A stretch of DNA of 5,187 nucleotides, from positions 1 through 5,187 of the forward strand of contig CAUHFD010000203.1 of the NCBI GenBank assembly GCA_959605275.1, in the 5' to 3' direction. Position numbers and translations under genes: made by a program. Positions within the stretch are counted from its first letter, which is position 1. Every line of letters begins with the position of its first letter. The DNA is from an uncultured Eubacteriales bacterium (lineage in GTDB: Bacteria > Bacillota > Clostridia > Oscillospirales > Ruminococcaceae). The notes under the pieces were generated by a model that worked only from the letters and a program-made list of their open reading frames with translations, searched no databases and had not been told where the DNA came from. Shown here in pieces: positions 1 through 5,187 of this stretch.

Positions 1-75
1 GAGATGCCGACTGCCGCAAAGATGATCCGGCAGTTTGTCGGGCACAGTATAGACGGCGGACTGCCGGCACACTGA
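1..75 (+). CDS. Possible 3' end of an unidentified upstream gene (partial)
   Basis: Reading from base 1 gives 24 sense codons and a TGA stop, ending in residues MIRQFVGHSIDGGLPAH. The stretch is clearly GC-richer than the spacer to its right, G or C dominates at third codon positions, and the composition break falls close to the stop. The first half (PTAAKMIRQFV) reads like a C-terminal amphipathic helix. A final helix shortly after a His-x-x-Pro step is common in alpha/beta-hydrolase esterases, but the residue that would be the catalytic His lies outside the window, so this is only a guess. The product is not recognised. Against the call, the minus strand is also open across the whole stretch, with ATG codons at 106-104 and 96-94 and a good leftward promoter at 171-142. 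A leftward gene start therefore remains a real alternative. Confidence 0.3.
   Translation, partial: EMPTAAKMIRQFVGHSIDGGLPAH
10..67. repeat. Three-part inverted repeat with two mutually exclusive stems
   Basis: Bases 27-40 pair with 54-67 to give a 14-bp stem around a 13-base loop. Eight outer pairs are perfect (CCGGCAGT with ACTGCCGG) and three inner ones are G-T wobbles in the + strand RNA. Bases 10-16 (ACTGCCG) can instead pair perfectly with 28-34, leaving an 11-base loop. The two stems share 28-34, so only one can form at a time. No T-tract follows on either side, so this is not a standard intrinsic terminator. It overlaps the putative end of the upstream coding region, and GC-rich coding sequence can produce such pairing by chance. 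Confidence 0.5.
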
Positions 76-141
76 AGCTATTTGATTCGATTTCATTGTT
101 GTCCATTTCGCTTTCTACGCATCTTATTTGGGGATAATTTA

Positions 142-171
142 ATTATATCGGTGACCGCTGCTTAGTGTCTA
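142..171 (-). promoter_or_regulatory. Candidate leftward sigma-A promoter
   Basis: On the minus strand TAGACA (171-166, 5 of 6 to consensus) is followed after 18 bases by a perfect TATAAT (147-142). Transcription would start near 135 and run leftward towards the ATG codons at 106-104 and 96-94, with only a weak AGAAAG ribosome binding site at 116-111. If used, it implies either a divergent gene reading out of the window's left edge or an antisense transcript across the putative end of the + strand gene. Matches of this quality also arise by chance in AT-rich DNA. Confidence 0.35.
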
Positions 172-276
172 TCAAAATTACAAACAGTATTCTGCAGCAC
201 TTAAGAAATTCTGACATTATAATTACTCCAATTTTATTTTCAAAAGCTGTTCATGGAATTTTTTCTTAAAAATATG

Positions 277-305
277 TTGAATCCTGATCTATTTTGTGTT
301 ATACA
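277..305 (+). promoter_or_regulatory. Weak candidate rightward promoter
   Basis: TTGAAT (277-282) and TATACA (300-305) are separated by 17 bases, which is ideal sigma-A spacing, with four of six consensus bases in each hexamer. It would give a leader of about 250 bases before the regulator gene. It is less convincing than the candidate at 392-421. Confidence 0.18.
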
Positions 306-391
306 TATAAAATAAGTTAGTTATGGCGAGTTTTTAAAAATTAGCATGTCATAATTTTATAAATTTAAGTCTTAACTTGTGGGGATTCTGG

Positions 392-421
392 TAGAAACAT
401 ATCTGTGAAAATCGATATAAT
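392..421 (+). promoter_or_regulatory. Candidate operon promoter for the regulator-transporter genes
   Basis: TAGAAA (392-397, 4 of 6 to consensus) is followed after 18 bases by a perfect TATAAT (416-421). The start point would be near 428, giving a leader of about 135 bases before the ATG at 564. Both hexamers, the spacing and the CGA immediately before the TATAAT match the leftward candidate at 171-142. No terminator or alternative promoter of similar quality was seen between the three downstream genes, so this one could serve the whole operon. Activity is inferred only. Confidence 0.38.
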
Positions 422-465
422 AATTGTATTCTCATCGGCAACTGATTTCATATAGTTAAAGTGTA

Positions 466-496
466 TTGACACAAATATGACCATGGTTTGCAAAAT
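466..496 (+). promoter_or_regulatory. Alternative promoter with a perfect -35 hexamer
   Basis: TTGACA (466-471) is a perfect -35 hexamer. The best -10 is CAAAAT (491-496), 4 of 6, at a rather long 19-base spacing, and nothing better lies at 16-18 bases. A promoter with a poor -10 is what one expects when an activator is needed, which would suit an AraC-family protein, but this is speculation. Confidence 0.2.
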
Positions 497-550
497 TAAG
501 TCCGCCGATGGAATCCATAACTCCTTTACCGGTTACAGGCTGTATGATAA

Positions 551-556
551 AGAGGG
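551..556 (+). promoter_or_regulatory. Ribosome binding site of the AraC-family gene
   Basis: AGAGGG ends 7 bases before the ATG at 564, which supports this start. The next in-frame Met is well inside the cupin domain. Confidence 0.75.
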
Positions 557-563
557 ATGATAA

Positions 564-1523
564 ATGGAGTGTATTTCGAAAAAGCAACTGAGTGAATCGG
601 GTTATTTTCCGGTGGTGGTTTCTTATTATAAGACTAAATGGGATAAATATGAAATCATCCCACACTCTCACGGTCGCATGGAGATTATGTACGTAACCGA
701 GGGACATTGTACTATAGGAGTACAGGACAAGACCATCACGTTAAATGCATTCAATTATATTTTACTGGACTCCAATGTTCCGCACAGCTTACACATCAAT
801 GAAAGTTGTGCGGTATTAAATGTCGAGGTCGAATTTCAACAGAGAAATTTTGCGGGTACTGATCTATCGGGACTCGCAGCGCAGTCCTCTTTGCTTCATC
901 GGTTGGCTGACATATGCGCTCCTTATTTTGTTCTCAAAGACAGTGGCTCTGTGTTTCGGACTTTGCTTAGCCTGTATGAAGAATTGGATTTTGATAAACC
1001 GGATGCGCCTGAAACGCTGCTGCTCCTCAATTATCTGCTGCTTTGCCTGGGTAAAGCAGTGAATGATACAGCAATGGTTTCCCATTCTGACTATGATTAT
1101 GTAGAAAGAGCTTGTAACTATATTAAAGACCATATAGAGGAAAAGATTAAAATTGGGGATATTTCGGAATATGTTCACATTAATTCGGCCTATCTGCAGC
1201 GCTTGTTTAAGAAAATTAACGGACAGACAATCGTATGTTACATCAATGAACAGCGCATTTTACTGGCGCAGAAGCTATTGACGCAGACAGACCGCGATAT
1301 TGCTGAATTGGCGCTTGCTTTAGGGTTCAGCTCACAACAATATTTCAGTTATCTTTTTAAACGCTGTGTAGGAATGTCTCCCAGAAAATATCGCGAGGAG
1401 CATAGTGGAAAGGCAGCGAAGCTCAATCGCGTATCTTATGCAGAGCAACGTGTATATCAGGAAAATCTGCCGGAGGTTCAGTACGATCCCGGTGTGTTTG
1501 AGCGAAAGGGTGAGTTTCAGTGA
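564..1523 (+). CDS. AraC-family transcriptional regulator (cupin sensor plus double HTH)
   Basis: This 319-residue DNA-binding regulator has a typical AraC/XylS layout. Residues about 28-80 form a cupin-like sensor: H34, H36 and E40, then G47 and, later, P73-H74, follow the HxH(x3)E...PH pattern of sugar-sensing AraC proteins. Residues 100-175 form a leucine-rich helical linker. Residues 176-278 form the DNA-binding domain, with a first helix-turn-helix at about 197-217 and a second at about 246-266 (IAELALALGFSSQQYFSYLFKR), closed by the family hallmark P273-x-x-Y276-R277. A charged tail of about 40 residues after the HTH domain has no recognised function, and its codons supply the ribosome binding site of the next gene. 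Eight cysteines are scattered through the protein. The gene overlaps the binding-protein gene by 4 bases, so it is almost certainly co-transcribed with the transporter and probably regulates it in response to the imported sugar. The inducer cannot be read from the sequence. Confidence 0.93.
   Translation: MECISKKQLSESGYFPVVVSYYKTKWDKYEIIPHSHGRMEIMYVTEGHCTIGVQDKTITLNAFNYILLDSNVPHSLHINESCAVLNVEVEFQQRNFAGTDLSGLAAQSSLLHRLADICAPYFVLKDSGSVFRTLLSLYEELDFDKPDAPETLLLLNYLLLCLGKAVNDTAMVSHSDYDYVERACNYIKDHIEEKIKIGDISEYVHINSAYLQRLFKKINGQTIVCYINEQRILLAQKLLTQTDRDIAELALALGFSSQQYFSYLFKRCVGMSPRKYREEHSGKAAKLNRVSYAEQRVYQENLPEVQYDPGVFERKGEFQ
1505..1523 (+). promoter_or_regulatory. Stop/start overlap GTGA with internal ribosome binding site
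   Basis: The regulator's TGA (1521-1523) overlaps the GTG start (1520-1522) of the solute-binding protein. AAAGGGTGA at 1505-1513 lies 6 bases before the GTG and is a good Shine-Dalgarno match inside the last codons of the regulator. The next in-frame ATG (1565, residue 16) would cut the signal peptide in half, so GTG is the favoured start. The arrangement predicts translational coupling of the regulator to the much more demanding binding protein. Confidence 0.7.
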
Positions 1524-4417
1524 CATCTAAAACAAAACGTATTTTTAGCCTGTTGAATATATTAATGCTAACCGGCTCTCTGCTATGGACCTCTGCTGCT
1601 TCTTTGCCTTTAAAAGACCGAGTTCAAACGTCAGAGCAATATACCGAAGCGGATGACAATTTATATCAAGAACGGACTTCTTATTTAGAAATACAAAAAG
1701 AATATACGCAAAAAGGTTATACATCAGCGGTAAGCGATCCCATCGTTTTGCGTCCGGAAAACGCAACCGTCCCGGAGGGCGAAGCTCTTCCTTTGAAAAA
1801 AGGATACGATGGCATTGACACCGCCGTTTTGTTCTGGGAAAAACAAAGCTGGATAGAATGGACATTTACGGTTCCGTCAGAGGGACTATACGCTTTTGAT
1901 CTTACTTATCATGCAATAGACGACAACGTGAATGATTTCGTGCGCAGCCTTTCATTGGATGGTAAAGTTCCTTTTGCCGAAGCGGATGAACTGCGGTTCT
2001 ATCGGCGCTGGAAAGATGCTTATGCGCCTAAGACAAACAATCTCGGAAACGAAGTGAAACCGCAGCAAACACAAATCAGTTGTTGGATTACAACGCCGAT
2101 TTTCGATAGTCAGGGAGCTGATGCACAGGAGTTGAATTTTTATCTTACTCCGGGTCAGCACACGGTCAGAATGACCTATATTGACGGTGCAATGGCAATT
2201 TCTGAGATGATCGTCCGTCCGATTCAAACACAACCCACCTATGAGGAATATCAAAAAGAGATTGCCCAATATCAAAGTGCATCGGTTGCGGAACCGATCA
2301 TGGTACAAGCAGAATCGGCAGTTGTCTGGAAAAATCAGCAAACTCTGCAAAGGCAACATGACAGCGATCCTGCTACAATTCCTCAAGCTGCAGAGAAAAA
2401 GCTGAACATTCTCGGAGGAGCCAATTGGGATGTCGGCGGGCAGGCTGCCACCTGGACTTTTGAGGTGCCGGCAGACGGATTATACCAAATCGGATTACGT
2501 GTCAAGCAATCTTACGGTGATGGACTTCCTTCCCATCGAAAAATAGCAATTGACGGTGAAGTCCCGTTTGTCGAGTTAAACACATATGCATTTGAATACA
2601 GCCGGGATTGGTATGTGGAAACGCTTTCTGACAATCAAGGAAATCCTTATCTGTTTTACCTGACCGCCGGAGAACAGCATACTATTACCATCACCGCTCA
2701 GCAAGGCATACAAGGCGAAGCGGCATCGGAATTGGAATCAATAGTTTCGGATTTATTGGAATTAACTCGCCAAATCCGATTAATCACCGGAAGCGATCCG
2801 GATGTAAATTATGATTATCAGTTGCCTCAAAAAATGCCTGATTTGCTTCAACAAATGAGCACAGCGGCTGAGCAACTGCAAAACATCAGCAATAAGCTGA
2901 TTCGGATTTCATCAGGCAATCCTTCTGCGGTTAGCGAAATACGTATGGCATCGGATCAGCTTAACAGCCTTGTTTCACAACCGGACACCATCGCCCGCCG
3001 GTTGCAGGAATTAAGCGATTCTTTATCCACACTCAGCACCTCTTCGGCAGGTTTGCGAGAACAGGCATTAGGTATTGATTATTTCCTTTTTGGCGCGCCA
3101 GGACAATCTTTTCCCGCCGGAACATCCAGTATATGGCAAAAGCTATGGTTTTCTATCCGAGATTTTTGCCGATCTTTCCTGTTGGACTATGATAACATCG
3201 GCAGTGTGGGCGAATCCGAAAAATATCCTGTCATTACTGTCTGGGTGAGCCGGGGACAAGAATGGGCAGAAGTCATGAAACAGTTGATCGATGATCAGTT
3301 TACACCGCAATATCATATCAACGTGCAAATGAACTTGTTACCGGCTTCTCAACTGAATGCGGGGGCGGTCAGTGCGGTCTTGTTGGCAGTATCTTCCGGA
3401 ACTGCACCAGATGTCGCAACCAGCGTCGCTTATAATACACCTTCCGAATTTGCTTTTCGGAAAGCAGTAGTGGATTTGAGCCAAATGCCGGACTATCAGG
3501 AGATATCCAAGCGCTTTTTCCCTCAAATAACAATTCCTTATCAATATAAGGGCGGCGTATATGCTCTGCCTGAAACCATGAATTTCCGCGTTTTATTTTA
3601 TCGTAAGGATATTCTGAAGTCCCTTGGTATCAGTATACCAAACACATGGAAGGATGTTTACAACAGCGTTTTGCCTGTATTGACACAAAATGGTATGGAA
3701 TTTTATTATCCCAAGGATCCCAGTGTGTTTTTGTATCAAAACGGAGGCGATTATTATAATGAAGATCAAACCCTTTCGGCTCTTGATACCACCGAGGGAT
3801 ATCTGGGAATTAAAGAATACACGGACTTGTTTACCGTTTACGGTGTACCGTATGTAGCGAATTTTTTCAATCGGTTCCGAAGTGGAGAAATGCCGATAGG
3901 CATAGAGTCCACAACCACTTATTTGCAGTTACTTTCCGCCGCCCCTGAGCTGAACGGCAAATGGGGCGTAGCAATGATTCCCGGTCACGAGAAGGAGGAT
4001 GGCAGCATTGATCGTTCCGCTGCCGGACTGGCCGGTGAAACGGCTGTAATCTTTTCTCAAAGCACGAAGCAGCAAGAAGCTTGGCAATTTTTAAAATGGT
4101 GGACCGATACGCAAACACAGCTTGATTTTGGGCGCCAGGTGGAGGCTATTTTAGGAGTAGCAGCGCGTTGGAATTCCGCCAATATTGAAGCCTATCAGAA
4201 ATCGCCCTGGAATCAAACAGAATTGGAAGTCTTTCTCAAACAGATGGAATGGCTGCGGGATCCGCCTACGTTACCCGGCAATTATATGACATCCCGGCAT
4301 CTGGAGAATATGTGGAACAGAATCGTGCTACAAAAAGTACTTGTACGCGATTCCATTGAACAGGCGGCCTATGACATTAATAAAGAATTGGTTTCCAAAG
4401 CAAAAGAATTCTCCTGA
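1520..4417 (+). CDS. Large secreted ABC-transporter solute-binding protein with tandem beta-sandwich N-terminal domains
   Basis: This 965-residue protein is about twice the usual length (400-450) of a sugar-binding lipoprotein. Residues 1-27 form a signal peptide: a KTKR start, a hydrophobic core and a likely cut near S25-A-A27. There is no lipobox cysteine. Residues about 51-235 and 237-396 are two related beta-rich units that resemble carbohydrate-binding modules in style; no named CBM family could be assigned. Residues about 396-512 are almost purely helical. Residues 513-529 look like the missing last strand of the second unit. Residues 536-560 are an aromatic amphipathic stretch. From about 568 to 960 there is a family-1 extracellular solute-binding domain, shown by A629-PDV, G679-VYALP, LFYRKDIL (692-699), the following LG...P-x-TW, and the KQQEAWQFLKWW helix near 850. 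Its place between an AraC regulator and a LacF-type permease supports oligosaccharide uptake. The N-terminal units may dock on polymeric glycan or cell wall. The substrate is unknown. Long binding proteins of this kind occur in Bacillota annotations, but I know of no characterised member. Confidence 0.9.
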   Translation: MTSKTKRIFSLLNILMLTGSLLWTSAASLPLKDRVQTSEQYTEADDNLYQERTSYLEIQKEYTQKGYTSAVSDPIVLRPENATVPEGEALPLKKGYDGIDTAVLFWEKQSWIEWTFTVPSEGLYAFDLTYHAIDDNVNDFVRSLSLDGKVPFAEADELRFYRRWKDAYAPKTNNLGNEVKPQQTQISCWITTPIFDSQGADAQELNFYLTPGQHTVRMTYIDGAMAISEMIVRPIQTQPTYEEYQKEIAQYQSASVAEPIMVQAESAVVWKNQQTLQRQHDSDPATIPQAAEKKLNILGGANWDVGGQAATWTFEVPADGLYQIGLRVKQSYGDGLPSHRKIAIDGEVPFVELNTYAFEYSRDWYVETLSDNQGNPYLFYLTAGEQHTITITAQQGIQGEAASELESIVSDLLELTRQIRLITGSDPDVNYDYQLPQKMPDLLQQMSTAAEQLQNISNKLIRISSGNPSAVSEIRMASDQLNSLVSQPDTIARRLQELSDSLSTLSTSSAGLREQALGIDYFLFGAPGQSFPAGTSSIWQKLWFSIRDFCRSFLLDYDNIGSVGESEKYPVITVWVSRGQEWAEVMKQLIDDQFTPQYHINVQMNLLPASQLNAGAVSAVLLAVSSGTAPDVATSVAYNTPSEFAFRKAVVDLSQMPDYQEISKRFFPQITIPYQYKGGVYALPETMNFRVLFYRKDILKSLGISIPNTWKDVYNSVLPVLTQNGMEFYYPKDPSVFLYQNGGDYYNEDQTLSALDTTEGYLGIKEYTDLFTVYGVPYVANFFNRFRSGEMPIGIESTTTYLQLLSAAPELNGKWGVAMIPGHEKEDGSIDRSAAGLAGETAVIFSQSTKQQEAWQFLKWWTDTQTQLDFGRQVEAILGVAARWNSANIEAYQKSPWNQTELEVFLKQMEWLRDPPTLPGNYMTSRHLENMWNRIVLQKVLVRDSIEQAAYDINKELVSKAKEFS
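1676..3103 (+). repeat. Protein-level tandem repeat inside the solute-binding protein, second copy interrupted
   Basis: The copies are residues about 53-236 and 240-528. Matching landmarks in order are: a Tyr/Glu/Gln-rich leader helix (YLEIQKEYTQ / YEEYQKEIAQY), DPIVL / EPIMV, WTFTVPSEGLY (114-124) / WTFEVPADGLY (312-322), LDGKVPF (146-152) / IDGEVPF (344-350), FYLTPGQHTV (207-216) / FYLTAGEQHTI (379-389), and a last strand AMAISEMIVRP (224-234) / ALGIDYFLFGAP (516-527). The distance from the WTF tryptophan to the DG aspartate is 33 residues in both copies. The first copy has about 26 extra residues between DG and FYLT. The second has about 120 extra residues before its last strand. The copies have diverged well beyond DNA-level identity, so the duplication is old. 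Confidence 0.8.
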
Positions 4418-4461
4418 GTTCATCCATAAACACAGCTATGTTGTCAGAAAGGAGCCTAAAT
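4418..4461 (+). promoter_or_regulatory. Short intercistronic gap with strong ribosome binding site
   Basis: AAAGGAG at 4448-4454 sits 7 bases before the ATG at 4462 and is a near-consensus Shine-Dalgarno sequence. The 44-base gap contains no terminator hairpin with a T-tract, consistent with continued transcription from the binding-protein gene into the permease gene. Confidence 0.75.
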
Positions 4462-5187
4462 ATGGCAAGTAAATCTTCAGATGCTGTCGTCCGATCCGGT
4501 TGGCAATGGCGGACTCGGCAGTTTGGCCATAAATACGGAACGGGATTAATGTTTTTTCTCCCTTTTTTTATTCTGTTTACTTTATTTATCATCGTTCCCG
4601 TGATCATCTCATTTGTCACCAGCCTTTGCCGTTATGATTTAATTAATAAAGCACAGTGGGTCGGCGTCGATAACTATGTTCATGTGTTCCTGGAAGACGA
4701 TGTGTTTACGATTGCGCTCAAGAACACATTGACGATAGCGGTTATCAGCGGACCTGCAGGATATCTGGCTTCCTTTTTGATGGCGTGGATTATTCATCAG
4801 GTACGTTTTAAACGGCTTTACTCACTGGCTTTTTATGCGCCGTCCATTTGCAGCGCCATTGCCATGTCCGCTGTCTGGCTCTATCTTTTTTCGGGAGACC
4901 GATACGGGTTCATCAATAACTTCCTGATGCGAATCGGTGCTATTACGGAGCCGATTCAGTGGAATACCGATATCCAAACCATTCTTCCGGTTGTCATTCT
5001 GATTTCCGTTTGGATGAGTATGGGAAGCGGCTTTTTAGTGTTCCTCGCAGGCCTGCAGAATATTCCCCGATCTCTGTATGAAGCGGCCAGAGTAGACGGT
5101 ATTCGCAATCCGGTTCAGGAATTGATTTATATTACATTACCTGCCATGAAGCCGCAACTCCTGTTCGGAGCAATCAATTCCATTATG
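4462..5187 (+). CDS. ABC sugar transporter permease, MalF/LacF/UgpA type (3' end cut by window)
   Basis: The first 242 codons of an inner-component permease are present; the family is usually about 290-300 residues, so roughly 50 residues lie beyond the window. A cytoplasmic start rich in Arg/Lys/Trp is followed by membrane segments at about 27-52, 91-113, 119-144 and 172-197, with another beginning near 232. The ABC permease EAA loop, which docks the ATPase, is complete at 207-231: E207-A-A-R-V-D-G213, then I-x-LP...P (LP at 226-227, P231). WVGVDNYVHVF after the first segment and the NTL(T)IA start of the second are typical of the first-position permease of sugar importers. It should form a heterodimer with a MalG-type permease, normally encoded immediately downstream, and receive substrate from the 965-residue binding protein. 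The ATPase is not in the window. Confidence 0.93.
   Translation, partial: MASKSSDAVVRSGWQWRTRQFGHKYGTGLMFFLPFFILFTLFIIVPVIISFVTSLCRYDLINKAQWVGVDNYVHVFLEDDVFTIALKNTLTIAVISGPAGYLASFLMAWIIHQVRFKRLYSLAFYAPSICSAIAMSAVWLYLFSGDRYGFINNFLMRIGAITEPIQWNTDIQTILPVVILISVWMSMGSGFLVFLAGLQNIPRSLYEAARVDGIRNPVQELIYITLPAMKPQLLFGAINSIM

Larger units (their letters stand above)
76..563. other. AT-rich intergenic regulatory spacer, no gene seen
   Basis: These 488 bases are strongly AT-rich and hold only very short open frames, such as a 5-codon ATG frame at 323. No tRNA, riboswitch core or repeat array was recognised. What can be seen is a set of promoter-like sequences (listed separately) and small repeats: CGATATAAT at 413-421 with its inverse at 142-150, the 8-mer CAAAATTA at 173-180 and 491-498, and a 5-1-5 palindrome TTAAG-T-CTTAA at 365-375. 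The length is generous for a leader and leaves room for operators of the downstream AraC-family regulator. No specific operator could be assigned. Confidence 0.75.

Noticed and set aside
365..375. Palindrome TTAAG-T-CTTAA as a regulator operator
   Set aside because: It is short, AT-rich, does not extend on either side, and AraC-family proteins usually bind direct repeats, so it is likely chance.
521..557. Possible hairpin between CTCCTTTA and TAAAGAGGG that would hide the regulator's ribosome binding site
   Set aside because: Only about five contiguous pairs form before a mismatch, so the stem is too weak to support a translational switch.
456..707. 83-residue open frame on the minus strand across the regulator start
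   Set aside because: It overlaps the well-supported regulator start and its ribosome binding site, has no recognisable domain and no good ribosome binding site; it is a shadow frame.
1952..2386. 144-residue minus-strand open frame inside the binding-protein gene
   Set aside because: It lies wholly within a gene with clear domain evidence on the other strand, and its Cys/Arg/Leu-rich composition is typical of an antisense shadow.
1520..4417. LplA/YtcQ (DUF3502-type) identity for the binding protein
   Set aside because: The C-terminal domain matches the general family-1 binding-protein pattern, and the partner permease is of the LacF/UgpA kind rather than LplB, so a specific lpl name is not justified.
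4418..4461. Terminator between the binding-protein and permease genes
   Set aside because: Only a trivial ACACA/TGTTGT pairing is present and there is no T-tract; the gap fits ordinary operon spacing.

Overview
This window looks like a carbohydrate-uptake locus from a low-to-moderate-GC Gram-positive bacterium (Bacillota; a gut-type or plant-degrading Clostridia member or a Paenibacillus-like bacterium would both fit). The basis is the strong purine-rich ribosome binding sites, the AraC regulator / very long solute-binding protein / LacF-type permease set, and AT-rich spacers around moderately balanced coding sequence. I cannot name the species.

Layout. Positions 1-75 are GC-richer and may hold the last 24 codons of a rightward gene. 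The call is uncertain because the opposite strand is also open there and a good leftward promoter lies just to the right. The same stretch carries a 14-bp stem-loop and a competing 7-bp stem. Positions 76-563 are an AT-rich spacer with no convincing gene. It holds a look-alike pair of divergent promoters (142-171 leftward, 392-421 rightward). Three genes on the + strand follow, closely packed: an AraC-family regulator (564-1523), a 965-residue secreted solute-binding protein that starts with GTG inside the regulator's stop codon (1520-4417), and, after a 44-bp gap with a strong ribosome binding site, an ABC sugar permease that runs off the window end (4462 onward).

How it probably works (inference). 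The regulator senses a sugar through its N-terminal cupin and controls its own operon. The large binding protein captures an oligosaccharide outside the cell and hands it to the permease. A second permease is expected just past the window. No ATPase is visible; many Bacillota sugar importers of this class borrow a shared MsmX-type ATPase encoded elsewhere.

The most unusual object is the binding protein. It carries two related N-terminal beta-sandwich-like repeats, with a roughly 120-residue helical insertion apparently placed before the last strand of the second repeat, all ahead of an ordinary family-1 solute-binding domain. It has a signal peptide but no lipobox cysteine.
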